Made by a program: the position numbers and the translations under genes
Notes under the pieces: generated by a model
Seen by the model: the letters and a program-made list of their open reading frames with translations, nothing else
Databases searched by the model: none
Told to the model about the DNA's origin: nothing
Shown here: positions 20,401 through 30,300 of the stretch, in pieces
Numbering within the stretch: position 1 is the first letter of the stretch
Layout of the letters: each line of letters starts with the position of its first letter
From: JANSWY01 sp965243755
GTDB taxonomy: Bacteria; Bacteroidota; Bacteroidia; Cytophagales; Cyclobacteriaceae
Length of the DNA stretch: 64,000 nt
Direction: 5' to 3'
NCBI GenBank assembly: GCA_965243755.1
Contig: CBDEVW010000006.1
Span: forward strand, 1-64,000

Positions 20401-23400
20401 ATAGTCCCAATGGGTGTTACAGGTGAGATTTATATCAGTGGAGAAGGGGTGGCATCTGGTTACATTGGCAACCCGGCGCTTACGGATGAAAGGTTCATCG
20501 ACATCAATGGATACCGATCTTATAAGACTGGTGACCTGGGTCGATGGGATGCATCCGGAAACATTGAATATGTCGGTAGGATAGATGATCAGATCAAAAT
20601 TCGGGGCTTCAGGATTGAGTTGGGTGAAATAGAAGCAGCTTTGGAGAAGATCCCAGGCATTACTCAGGCTTTTGCAACTGATTTTGGTGATGGCGAAAAC
20701 AAACAAGTCTGTGCCTATTTGCTGGGGGAACATCAGTATGAATCCCCTCAATTAAATAGAATGCTGGAGTCTGACTTGCCTGTTTACATGATTCCATCGG
20801 CATACATTAAAGTGGATAATTTCCCATTGACTAAAAATGGAAAAATTGATAAGGATTCCCTGCCGTTACCTAATTATTCTTCAACGGAGAATTATGTAGC
20901 CCCTGAAACCCCGGCGGAACACCGAATGGTAAATATCTGGGCAGAGGTATTGGAGCTGGATCCATCAACAATTGGGGTGAATGATAATTTCTTTAAAATT
21001 GGAGGACATTCACTCAACACCATTAAGTTAAAGAACAGAATTAGTAAAGTCTTGTCCGTTGATGTGGAATTGAAGGACCTTTTCACTTACTCGACAATCA
21101 GGTTTTTGCTTTCTCACATCTCAAAACTGAAGGAAACACAACATGTTTCAATACCTAAGGCAGAGGAAAATGAGTATTATCCATTGTCTTCAGCACAAAA
21201 CAGAATGTACTTTCAGTATGAGTTCAATAAACAAGGCACCACTTATAATACGCCAAGCTTTTATATGCTGGATGGAGAGGTAGATGCTGCTAAACTGGCG
21301 TCTTCATTTAAACAGTTAATTGAGCGCCATGAAAGCCTAAGGACAACATTTGCAATAATTGATGACATACCGGTACAGCAAATTATTAGCGCTGATAGCT
21401 TCGAAATGAAGCAGATCAAGGCAGATGAGTCAGAATTAAATAAGCACATTGAAAGCTTCGTTCAACCTTTTGATTTGAGTAAGGAGCTCCCGGTAAGGTT
21501 AGCACTGGTGGAATTATCACCAACAAATCATTTGTTGATGCTTGATTTGCATCATATTGTTAGTGATGGTGTTTCCCAGGAAACCCTTTTATCTGAGTAC
21601 TGGTCATTGTATCATGATGAGGAGCTTCCTGAGCTTAAGCTACAGTACAAAGACTATGCGGTTTGGCAGAAGAGTGATACTTACCAGCAAATGGTGTCCA
21701 AAGACAAAGCCTATTGGTTGGATGTTTATAGTGAAGAGAACACTGCTCTCGAACTTCCACTTGATCAGCCAAGATCGATCAATAATGGAGATGAAGGAGG
21801 TAAATACTCCATCCAACTGGATAGCGAGATCAGTGCTAAGCTCCGTGAGCTGGCAAACGAACAGGGAGTAACAATGTATAATTTGTTGCTGACCGTTTAC
21901 AATGTTTTCCTAAGTAAGGTTTCCAATCAGGAAGATATAGTGGTAGGTACACCAGTAGCAGGCAGGCACCACGCTGACCTGGAAGGGTTAGTTGGTATGT
22001 TTGTGAATACCCTGGTGCTTCGAAATCAGGTTGACAACAAACAATCATTCAAGGATTTATTAAAGCAAATACAAAACAATACTGTTTCGGCATTTGATCA
22101 TCAGTTATATCCGTATGAGGACCTGATTGAAGCATTAGATGTACCAAGGACTTTGGACAGGAACACCCTTTTTGATGTATTCTTTGCTTATTCTAAAGAA
22201 ATCAATGAAAAGGCCTTTAGTGATGATGTGGTGACCATTACAGGACATGACGTGTCTTCTGAAGTGGCTAAGTTTGATTTGAGTCTGACAGTACAGGATG
22301 CAAACGAAATTGATTTGTCATTCAATTACCGTAAAGACTTATTCCATGAGCCAACGATAGCTCGTTTTGCGGGTTATTTGCAAACTTTGATTACATCATT
22401 GCTACAGGATCAGGAACAGCCGGTTAACCAGATCAATATGCTTTCTCAGGCTGAAAATGACCGGTTGCTTAAAGAATTCAATAATACGGCGGTGGACTAT
22501 GACAGGTCTCAAACAGTAATGGATCTGTTTGAGGCACATGTAACTAAAAAACCGAATGCACCAGCATTGATACTGGGCGAAGAGGAGCTTACATATCGTG
22601 AGCTTGACCAGAGATCAGATTTGTGGGCAGCTCATTTGATTGATGCCGGAGTGGAGCAGGGTTCCATCGTGGGTTTGATCACTACTCGTTCAACAGAGAT
22701 GATCACTGCTATTCTGGCGGTGCTTAAAACCGGAGCTGCTTATTTACCAATAAACCCCAATCAACCAGTCATTCGGACCGAGCACATGCTTACAGAAAGT
22801 GAGTGTAGGTTTGTGATTACCAACATCAATGATTGGGACAGTGAAATGCAGAACGGATGTACCAGGGTTACCACAGATGAACTGGACAATTCTGATGTTG
22901 TGATTGGACAACTACCAAAAGTTACACCAGAAAGCCTGGCCTACATTATCTACACCTCTGGTTCTACAGGAATGCCAAAAGGTGTGATGCTTCACCAGGA
23001 ATCAATTGCCAACATGGTTCAATACCAGATTGACTACCTGCAAGTAAAAGGTGATGAGAGAATACTTTTATTCTCACCATATTACTTTGACGCATCAGTG
23101 GAACAGATTTGGCTTGCATTGGCAACTGGCTCGGCACTGGTGCTGATCAATGAAGAAAATCATGCAGCAATAGGCAGCCTGGATGATTACATGAGAAAAC
23201 ATGAAGTAACTCATTGTCATACTACACCTTCGTTGCTGGAAAAAGTAAATTGGGAAAACTTACCTTCTCTCAGGAGAGTAATTGCTGGAGGCGAAGTGTG
23301 TAAGCTCAGTCTGGCACAAAAAGTTTCTGAAGTTTGTACTTTCTACAATGAATATGGCCCAACTGAAACCACGGTATTCTCCACAATTACCAGGTTTGAT

Positions 23401-24264
23401 GCAGCGGATCAAATGTTAACCATTGGGCAACCAATAGCCAACACGCAGATTTATGTGCTGGATGAGGATTTGAATTTGTTACCGGAAGGAGCAATTGGAC
23501 AGATGTACATAGGTGGAAAGGGGCTTGCATCCGGATACCTGAAGCAACCAGATAAAACAGCTGAGCGCTTCATCAAAAACCCATTTGCAGATGGTAAAAT
23601 GTACAAGACCGGAGATTTAGTACGCTGGTTACCAAACGGTACACTCATGTTCTTTGGTCGGGAAGATGATCAGGTCAAACTGAATGGTGTCCGAATTGAG
23701 CTTGGTGAGATTGAGAGCAACATTCTGGAAATGGATGCTGTGCAGGAAGCAGTGGTATCGCTGAAAGAGGTAAGCGGCAACATGTCTCTTGTTGCTTACA
23801 TTGTGGCAAAAAATCAGATCGATGTTACAGAGGTTCGGGCATTTTTAATTGAACGCCTGCCGTTGAATATGATTCCAAACTATTTTATGCAGATTGATGC
23901 TATCCCAATGACTGCATCAGGTAAAATAGCACACAATAAACTGGTCGCTCCTGAGGAGAGGACTTTTGAATATAAAGCAGCTTCAAATCAAACGGAAGAG
24001 CAATTGGTGTCTATTTGGTCGGACATATTACAACTGGAAAAAGATCAGATCAGTGTCAACAGAAGCTTTTTTGAAATTGGAGGAAATTCATTACTTGCAA
24101 TGACCCTCACCAACCGGATTACCAAAACCTTACAGGTGGAGGTCTCCCTCAAAGAGCTGTTTGTGAAACAGTCGATTGAAAATATCGCAGCATACATTAC
24201 CACCGTGCAACAACTGAGTGGGTCTACCGGAGAATCTAAGCAGGAAGCCAAGCTCCTGATATAG
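11437..24264 (+). CDS. Four-module NRPS: TubC_N-C-A(Thr)-T-C-A(Thr)-T-C-A(Asn)-T-C-A-T
   Basis: A 4275-aa intact protein. Residues 1-55 match the TubC N-terminal beta-hairpin docking domain. Domains: C (11640-12950, HHIISDG at 12022), A (12985-14450), T, C* (14800-16130), A (16200-17690), T, C* (18045-19370), A (19420-20880), T, C (21175-22480, HHIVSDG at 21550), A (22500-23970) and T. Codes read by hand: DFWNIGMVHK (the established Thr code), DFWNVGMVHK (Thr), DLTKIGEVGK (Asn-type) and DAEHIGEVFK (no match I know; Glu at 239 suggests a basic side chain). Both C* domains, each placed after a Thr module, have NHSLFDG instead of HHxxxDG (15226, 18451) and keep the catalytic second His. No epimerisation domain is visible. 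The C-terminus ends EAKLLI, a possible docking motif for the next subunit. Confidence 0.95.
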   Translation: MEELLLKLKAHKGSIKVVEDSLKISLPKGFSDTDLIDELKINKENLIQYIKDKNDSKRGDTNIPKATVKEAYSLTPPQLRLFLLDQLNNDSLAYNLPAAFRIEGPLDAEKLESAFNSLIKRHENLRTSFSLDDDNEPSQKIAEDIEFRIEHYEIEGSIENTIDQFVRPFDLATAPLLRVGLIKETENIHYFLFDIHHIISDGTSTEILIREVIQLYMGLELDPVKLQYKDFSEWFLSPAYQESVAGQKEFWNKQFNELPESLELPMDHARPKDRTHSGATLPFAISKEESDQLNQIGRKNSTTLFTVLLATYSIMLSKLGNAKDLVIGTPVAGRKHADLQDTIGMFVNTLALPTNLADDISFNAYLKQLHEQVLGYFDNADYPYEKLINDLQLDRDPSRNPLFDVVFALQNMQKSSMQMDDLTISEYEREVTTSKFDLMLEANEIPGGINFSFGYATELFEPSTIQKFIGFFKRVLSQVLQDQQVLIGDISLLSDEETVALIQDTNTKYPETATLISLFEDQVAKTPDNEAVIFKGKSLTYKELNNLSNALALTLREKGVGRDTIVGLLTDKNIHTVVCQLGILKAGGCYLPIDPTYPEERINYIAADSGIQVLVTNKDYESLLNGVTERILIEDVVETASEEIPNPEQINQPQDLCYIIYTSGTTGNPKGVMVEHRNAVRLFFNDEFQFDFDENDVWTMFHSHCFDFSVWEMYGALLFGGKVIIIAQSDARDPNKYLEMLQNHKVTVLNQTPTAFDSLRTACAKDNVILSDLRYVIFGGEALTPLKLKDWHAAHPNVKLVNMYGITEITVHATYKEIGTEEIENNVSNIGKAIPTNSLYILDSNKNLLPQGVIGEIYVGGHGVTRGYLNKEELTASRFMDNPFNPGERLYKSGDLGRLLDNGEVEYLGRIDNQVQLKGFRIELNEIEYHLLKNDHIAEAVVILRDADTSRPYLCAYYVSKGGEELNDLRNYLTAYLPKYMIPSYFVALEDIPFTSNNKIDVNKLPAPDSSKEKDAYVAPTNEREKILCKVWEAELGVELVGTNDNYFSLGGDSLKAIGLVSSINKALGTTFTIADLYSNQTIAELLSIENSSNDEAIQAMEEARKDLVAFQEKYKEENEFPDAYEAVYPMNGVEMGMVFYTLQTKSDNVHEILYHEQNLYDMPLKNFDFDRFKKVINLICQTHGELRKVFDLENLAHIIKKEIDPEINFIDICHLDKTQQEEFIKEKMHEEKLRGTELSFSVIWRMNVIKIREDYQYLLFDFNHSLFDGWSLSSFMTEIQRVYLCVTANENYQPQPLKSTYEDQILTELAAGKKESSINYWKKELEEYTRYELPKTGQEHEFVSTEFNLGKAYRKQLEAIAAENNTSFKHICFAAYIYMLRMFSYSNDITTGIATNIRPLVHDAEKLLGCFLNTIPFRADIPDGITWREYLSFIENKLRDLKYHEQVPFHKILEIIGEGRNEKNPIFDVFFNYIDFRILKELEPAEETIAEEETTLRKDYMNDHGLLTTHIFAHDSDFNLVLTYSTAFISAEQVNSLSYYFKGILDCIVNNPDALINKETLIEESDLSKVLLTESNGDNINYPSDATLVSLFEDQVNRTPDNEAVCFNEEVLTYAEVNSLANAVAARLKEQGVTRDTIVGLLTDKNLYTVVCQLGILKAGGCYLPIDPGYPNERIEYIVEDSGLQLLLTNEGFQEIVQKPVQKIKIEELISAAQGKNTPNPEPINSPEDLCYIIYTSGTTGNPKGVMVEHQNVVRLFFNDEFQFDFGADDVWTMFHSHCFDFSVWEMYGALLYGGKVVIVAPSDARDPFRYLEILKAHKVTVLNQTPTAFDSLRSACAQNNDTLPHLKYVVFGGEALTPVKLKEWQASHPDVKLVNMYGITEITVHATYKEIGMEEISSNISNIGKAIPTNSMYLLDSNKHLQPAGMIGEIYVGGLGVTRGYLNKEELTASRFTENRYNPGDRLYRSGDLGRLLPNGEIEYLGRIDNQVQLKGFRIELSEIEYHLLKHEQIEEAIVILRDNNTDRPYLCAYYVVRGEEEPSDLRGYLGASLPKYMIPSYFVELNEIPFTSNNKVAVSKLPAPSNDVVKDAYVAPATDREKAMCNIWETELGVEQVGLNDNYFALGGDSLKAIGLISAINKKMESSFTIADLYSYQTIGELLGAVLENNEEETQARDEASRALREFQERYKSENEFLESYEEVYPMNGVEMGMVFHSLQTQSENVHEILYHEQNLYDIPGADFDFETFRKGVQLMCEKHGELRKIFDLENLAHIITKSIEPEINFIDIRHLDKAAQEEFINEKMHEEKVRGTDLSFSVIWRMNVIKIRDDYQYLLFDFNHSLFDGWSLSSFMTELQKVCLNLYEDEHYIPEPLQSSYEDQILGELTAAKRADSVAYWQEELDNYTRFELSPTGLEHSYVRDEITFGKEYRQQLEQVAENNNTSFKHICFAAYIYMLRVMSFGGDITAGITTNIRPLVHDAEKLLGCFLNTIPFRANIPEHLTWAEYLNFIENKLRDLKYHEQMPFYKILEIVNEESTERNPIFDVSFNYVDFRIYKDLADTGEGVSEETTSVQKAYMNDYALLGIHIHAFDGDFNLELNYSTAFITQEQAKALSGYFKCILDQFINNATVQADKQTILETNKGLIDQLKAVNDTSVAFESDKHVLDLFNAQVVAKPEATALVFGDTQVSYQELNDRSHLWARNLINSGITPGAIVGMRMDRSVEMLTALLAIMKAGAAYMVIDAQLPDSRVIHMLEETGCSGIISNKNNNPIGLSAYQWINVQELDEKNEAVQRIELPQVKQTDLAYILYTSGSTGKPKGCMISHQNLYNYISWSNGHYFNEALDGNWGLITPLSFDLTVTAVFTSLTRGNQLFIYDDNTSIDQLLKDCFTHDQIDTLKLTPTHITILDDLNIKNSNIRTIICGGEQLKSTHIDIIKKINPDIRVYNEYGPTETTVGCTVAEIESGDKISIGSPIANTKIHILDRERKIVPMGVTGEIYISGEGVASGYIGNPALTDERFIDINGYRSYKTGDLGRWDASGNIEYVGRIDDQIKIRGFRIELGEIEAALEKIPGITQAFATDFGDGENKQVCAYLLGEHQYESPQLNRMLESDLPVYMIPSAYIKVDNFPLTKNGKIDKDSLPLPNYSSTENYVAPETPAEHRMVNIWAEVLELDPSTIGVNDNFFKIGGHSLNTIKLKNRISKVLSVDVELKDLFTYSTIRFLLSHISKLKETQHVSIPKAEENEYYPLSSAQNRMYFQYEFNKQGTTYNTPSFYMLDGEVDAAKLASSFKQLIERHESLRTTFAIIDDIPVQQIISADSFEMKQIKADESELNKHIESFVQPFDLSKELPVRLALVELSPTNHLLMLDLHHIVSDGVSQETLLSEYWSLYHDEELPELKLQYKDYAVWQKSDTYQQMVSKDKAYWLDVYSEENTALELPLDQPRSINNGDEGGKYSIQLDSEISAKLRELANEQGVTMYNLLLTVYNVFLSKVSNQEDIVVGTPVAGRHHADLEGLVGMFVNTLVLRNQVDNKQSFKDLLKQIQNNTVSAFDHQLYPYEDLIEALDVPRTLDRNTLFDVFFAYSKEINEKAFSDDVVTITGHDVSSEVAKFDLSLTVQDANEIDLSFNYRKDLFHEPTIARFAGYLQTLITSLLQDQEQPVNQINMLSQAENDRLLKEFNNTAVDYDRSQTVMDLFEAHVTKKPNAPALILGEEELTYRELDQRSDLWAAHLIDAGVEQGSIVGLITTRSTEMITAILAVLKTGAAYLPINPNQPVIRTEHMLTESECRFVITNINDWDSEMQNGCTRVTTDELDNSDVVIGQLPKVTPESLAYIIYTSGSTGMPKGVMLHQESIANMVQYQIDYLQVKGDERILLFSPYYFDASVEQIWLALATGSALVLINEENHAAIGSLDDYMRKHEVTHCHTTPSLLEKVNWENLPSLRRVIAGGEVCKLSLAQKVSEVCTFYNEYGPTETTVFSTITRFDAADQMLTIGQPIANTQIYVLDEDLNLLPEGAIGQMYIGGKGLASGYLKQPDKTAERFIKNPFADGKMYKTGDLVRWLPNGTLMFFGREDDQVKLNGVRIELGEIESNILEMDAVQEAVVSLKEVSGNMSLVAYIVAKNQIDVTEVRAFLIERLPLNMIPNYFMQIDAIPMTASGKIAHNKLVAPEERTFEYKAASNQTEEQLVSIWSDILQLEKDQISVNRSFFEIGGNSLLAMTLTNRITKTLQVEVSLKELFVKQSIENIAAYITTVQQLSGSTGESKQEAKLLI
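12985..19370 (+). repeat. Tandemly duplicated Thr modules (A-T-C*) inside the NRPS
   Basis: Two consecutive blocks (about 12985-16130 and 16200-19370) share long stretches of protein identity, for example the A-domain core VWTMFHSHCFDFSVWEMYGAL, most of the Thr pocket, and the unusual C* core with FNHSLFDGWSLSSFMTE. The nucleotide sequences are clearly diverged at third positions. This is therefore an old module duplication rather than a fresh one, followed by purifying selection. Confidence 0.8.
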
Positions 24265-24336
24265 TCACTCCTTAATTTATCAGTCAAACTAACATCATAA
24301 TTGATTCACTGAAGTGAATTGTCAAATGCATTTCCT

Positions 24337-27300
24337 ATGAAAATTGATGAATACATATCTCATCTGAGGAATGAAAATGTCCTGATCACTGTAGAGGGAG
24401 ACAAGCTGGCCATAGATGCGCCAGATGAAGCCCTGACCAGTGAACTGATAGCAGAATTGCGTGAAAAGAAATCAGCAATTATAGATTTCTTTAACGCCAT
24501 TGTGAATGCAAAAAAGTTTGAAACTTATTCTATCCCAGTCAGCGAAGTGGCGACTAATTACCCGCTTTCTTCAGCACAGATGAGAATGTATTTCTTAAAT
24601 CAATTAGATACAGAAAGTACAGGATACAACATACCGGGGTTCTACAGGCTGAAAGGAGAAGTTGATTTTAATAAACTGCAATCAGCATTTATGGAGCTGG
24701 TGGAGCGGCATGAAAGCCTGAGAACAGTCTTTGAAATGGTAGATGATCAGCCTGTACAGCGGGTGGTATCTTCAGCGTTTTTTCAGGTTTCCCATTTTCA
24801 TGGGGATGCCAGTCAAATTGATCAATACATCAAGGAGTTTGTCAAACCTTTCAATTTGGCTTCAGAACCTCCGGTAAGAGTTGGATTGATGGAGGTAATT
24901 AACGAAGATCCATTGCTGATCATTGATGTCCACCACATTGTGAATGACGGAGTGTCTCGCGAGTTGTTATTGAAGGAGTTCTGGTGCCTGTATCATGGAT
25001 ATGAGTTGGAGGAGTTAAAAATTCAGTTCAAAGATTATGCTGTCTGGCAACAGGGAGAAACCTACAAGGAGCTGGTTGAAACACATAAAAAATATTGGCT
25101 GGAGACCTATGCTGAACCAGTTACATCGCTGGAATTACCAACGGATCAGCAAAGACCAAATCGGATCAACACAGATGGAGCAGTACATAAAATTGTTTTG
25201 AACAAGTCACTCAGTGACCAGATCAGAAGTTTGGCACAGGCTGAGGGTGTGACCATGTATGCCTTGTTTCTTACATTTTACAACATCTTATTAAGCAAGA
25301 TTTCCAACCAGTCTGACATTGTAGTCGGCACTGCAACCGCTGGTCGACACCACTCAGATTTGGAAGGCCTGGTAGGCATGTTTGTCAACACACTTGCACT
25401 TAGAAACAATGTCAATGCTGAGGCGACATTTTCAAAAGTCCTGGCAGATGTTCAGGAAAATACACTGTCGGCATTCGATCACCAATTATATCAATATGAT
25501 GAATTGGTAGAAGCACTGAAGATTCCGAGGGTAGCTAACAGGAATCCACTGTTCGACGTGTTTTTCTCTTTCGGGGAAGAACAAAAAGCGAGTGATACTA
25601 CCAATACGGGGTTACTCATTTATGGACATGAAGTACCCTATGAGATTGCTAAATTTGATCTCACCCTGAATGTGTCTAATGGTGAAACAATTGAGCTTTC
25701 ATTCAATTACCGAAAAGATCTGTTTGAACATAAGACAGTACAGCGATTTGGTGAATACCTGGAACGAATCATTGCAGGAGTAGCGACTGGAGATAACCCG
25801 ATAATTAGTAGCATCAATGTCTTATCAGATGCTGAGCAAAGCCGACTGTTAAAGGAATTTAATGATACTTTCCAGCCTTTTGACCTCTCAAAAACTGTGA
25901 TAGACAAGTTCAGAGAGCAGGCTGTAGCTTACCCTGATAACAATGCACTAGTATTTGGTGATGAAACATTGACCTACAGGAAGCTAGACCTTCGTTCCGA
26001 CAAATGGGCAAAAGGGCTTATGGATCAGGGAGTTCAACAGGGTGATGTCGTTGCTCTGGTCATGTCGCGTTCTATTGAAATGATCACTGCGATTCTTGCT
26101 GTAATGAAGGCGGGTGCTGCGTATTTGCCTATTAACCCTGACCAACCGGAAAGTAGGTCGCAACATATGCTGAATGAAAGCGGGTCTGCTCATGTCATCT
26201 CGAACATTGGAAAGGAATTACCTTTCACTACAGAAGAAACTGCAATACTTACGCCACAAGAGCTGGATCACAGAGGTTCAGAGTCGTTAAATCTTCCTGG
26301 TACTGCGGCTACAAGTCTGGCCTACATAATTTATACATCAGGATCTACCGGATTGCCTAAAGGAGTGATGATACATCAGGAGGCGGTAACCAATTTGATA
26401 GAGGACCAAAAATTAACATTCGCTATCGATGAGCATGATCGCGTCTTGCAATTTTCACCGTATTATTTTGATGCTTCCGTAGAGCAAATTTGGATAGCAT
26501 TGACCAGTGGAGCCTCACTTGTACTTGTTGAGGAAAATCTGCTTATGGATAGTGACTCATTTTCAGCATATTTAAAACAACATAAAGTCACGCACTTACA
26601 TGCTACGCCTTCATTTCTGGAGAAGGTATCAATAGAAAGCCTTACTGACCTGCGCAGAATTGTAGCAGGCGGAGAAGAATGCAAGGCATCATTGGCATCT
26701 CGTATGTCAAACCAGCAGTCGTTTTACAATGAATATGGACCGACCGAAACGACGGTCACTTCAACAATACAAAAAATTGATCACGCATTGCCCGAGGATA
26801 TAATTTCAATTGGTAAACCCCTTGGGAACACTCAGCTTTACGTGCTGGACGATCAAATGAATCTGCTACCTGAAGGTTCGATTGGTGAATTATATATAGG
26901 AGGTAAAGGACTTTCGTCGGGGTATCTCAAAAGGGAGCAGTTAACTACGGAAAGGTTTGTGCACAATCCTTTTGGAGAAGGATTGTTATACAGGACCGGG
27001 GATCTGGTTAGGTGGCTTTCTGATGGTACGTTATTGTACTTTGGAAGAAATGATCAGCAGGTCAAAATCCGAGGCTATCGAATTGAACTTGGTGAAATTG
27101 CCACAAGGCTGGAAGCATTGCAGCAGGTAGATCAGGCCATTGTAGTTGTCTCTGGCGCCAATGGTAACGAAAAACTGGTAGCATATCTCATAGGAAAAGA
27201 AACTGAGAAAGCGGAAATAAGTGCACAATTGTCCAGGTCACTTCCTGATTACATGATTCCTTCAGTGTTTGTCTGGCTTGAGAATATCCCTCTTACGGCC

Positions 27301-30300
27301 AATGGCAAAATTGATAAAAGGGCACTCCCTGATCCCGATCTTACAGCACTTGAAGAATATGTAGCTCCTCAAAATGAAGATCAACACAAATTGGTGAAAA
27401 TCTGGTCGGAGGTTCTTCAGATTGAAGCAGAAAAAATCAGTGTGATATCAGACTTTTTTGAATTGGGGGGGCATTCCCTTTCAGCGATGACCCTGGCCAA
27501 TAAAATAAATAAGACATTTTCAGTATCCGTGCCTTTGCGTGAGCTTTTTGTTTATCGCACAATTGAGGCCCTTGCCAGCTACCTGCCTGAACTGGAGGAA
27601 ACATCACATCAAAACATTCCGCAGGCACCTGCTGAGAATCACTATCCTTTGTCTTCAGCTCAGAAGCGAATGTACTTCTTATATGAGTTTGACAAAGAGG
27701 GTACCAGCTACAATATGCCAATGTTTTTAAGATTGGGAGGAACCCTGGATCGCCAGTTACTGGCAGATGTATTCAGACAACTTGTATTGAGGCATGAGAG
27801 TTTAAGGACCATATTTCAATTGGTGAATGATACTCCGGTTCAGCGAATATTAACAGGCGAGGATTTTAAAATTATCAGTATTCAGACGAAACCATCTGAC
27901 ATTGATGAGCATATTAAGTCTTTCGTGAGACCTTTCGATCTTTCAAAAGAACCTCCGGTTAGAGTCGCATTACTGGAAGTGAAAGGTGAAGATCCATTGT
28001 TAATGATGGACATGCACCATATCATCAGTGATGGTGTTTCCCGTGATATTTTGATGAAAGAATTCTGGTGCTTGTATCATGATATAGCACTTGATGAACA
28101 TAAAGTTCAATACAAGGACTTTGCCGTTTGGCAACAGAGCGAACATTATCAGGAATTGGTCGCAAAACACAAAAGGTTCTGGCTGGAAACCTTTGCTGAA
28201 CCAGCAGAGGCACTGGAATTACCAACTGATCACTACAGATCAGTGCAAAGTGGAAATGAGGGACATAGCCTGACTTTCGAACTCGACAAATCAACCAGCG
28301 AAAAATTACACATAATGTCAAGAACCGAAGGTGTAACCATGTACAACATCTTCCTGACTATATTCAACATCTTCCTGAGTAAGGTGTCCAATCAAGCTGA
28401 TATAGTGGTGGGAACTCCTACAGCGGGTCGTCATCATTCAGATCTTGAAGGAGTGGTAGGTATGTTTGTAAATACCCTTGCCCTGCGCAATCAGGTGCCA
28501 AAAACACTGCCGTTGAAGGAGCTTTTTACAGTGGTGCAGCACCAGACTTTACAAGCTTTTGATCACCAGTTGTATCAGTATGAAGAGTTAGTGGAGGATC
28601 TTGGACTACAGAGGGAATTGACCAGAAATCCATTGTTTGATGTATTCTATGCGTACATCCAACCTAATACGCCTGTAGACGTCAATGAATCAGATTTAAA
28701 AATCACAGGGCATGACACAATCAGTGAGTCGGCCAAGTTTGACCTCACATGCACAGTTTCTGATGGTGACGCAATAGCCATGACCCTGAATTATCGTAAG
28801 GCATTGTTTGAAGAGCAAACCATATTGAGGTTTGGCAATTACCTGAACAAGCTTGTGAATATTGTATTGCAGTCTCCGGAGATAACCGTTGGAGAGATAG
28901 ATATATTATCCTCCGGGGAGCGGGCAAAACTGCTTGAAGTCTACAATGATACTGCAGAAGCTTACGATCTTTCCAAAACTGTATTGCAAAAGTTTAATGA
29001 GCAGGTCATCCAATCTCCTCATGCCGATGCGCTGATTTTTGGTGAAGAAGTATTGACCTATGAAGAATTAAATGTTCGTGCCAACAGATGGGCCTCATTC
29101 CTGATCCATCGGGGTGTGGTGTCTGGAGAAATGGTGGGTTTGGTGATGAGCCGGTCTACCGAGATGATCACTGCTATTCTGGCGGTCATGAAAACCGGGG
29201 CAGCCTATTTGCCGATCAATCCAAATCAACCGCTTTCAAGAACGGCATTAATGCTGGAAGAAAATGACACTAAGATTGTTCTGACCAATTTGGCGGCTGA
29301 TCAAAATGATGATTTGCATGAATACAACGTGATTCCAACCGAAGAGCTTGATGCCTTCGAAATCATTGAAGAAGAATTGCCAGGCGTAACTCCTGAAAGC
29401 CGTGCTTATGTGATCTATACTTCCGGTTCCACAGGGAAGCCCAAAGGAGTGATGATCGAACATCGATCAGTGAGTAATCTGATCAATTTCCAGACGGCTT
29501 ATTATGGAATACAGGACGATGAAAAAATCCTTCAGTTCTCGCCTTATTATTTTGACGGTTCGGTGGAGCAAATTTGGTTAGCATTAAGCAACGGAGCTAG
29601 TCTAGTGTTGCTGGACAATGAAACACTAATTGATAATAACAAGCTGAGCAGCTACCTGAAAGATACAGGAGTGACTTATTTTCATGCCACCCCTTCATTC
29701 CTTGAGAAAATAGACTTTGGCGATCTGCCAGAACTGAGGAGAGTAATCACCGGGGGAGAAGCGTGCAAACCGGCATTGGCCGAAAGCATTACCAGAACTC
29801 ATGCGCTTTACAATGAATATGGACCAACGGAATCCACAGTGATATGTACTGTTCATAAAGTAACAAAAGACGACATTGAAGCGGGGAAAGTTCCAATTGG
29901 TCAACCGATGGCAAATGCACAGGTTTATGTATTGGATGATGACATGAATCTCCTACCGGAAGGAGCAATGGGAGAGTTGTACGTCGGAGGTGAGGGGTTG
30001 TCAACCGGTTATCTGAAGCAACAAGAATTAACTAAGGAAAGATTTGTTAATAACCCATTTGGAGATGGCCGATTGTATAAAACCGGTGATCTGGTAAGGT
30101 GGTTACCAGGTGGGACACTTTTGTACCTTGGAAGAAATGACGATCAGGTTAAAGTAAGGGGATACAGGATTGAATTGGGTGAGATCTGTGCGCAATTAGA
30201 GAAAATAGATTCTGTAGAGGAGGCAATTGTATTGGCATTGGGTAATGGTGATGATAAAAAACTGGTTGCATATTTCACAGGCGTAGAGATTGATAAAAAC

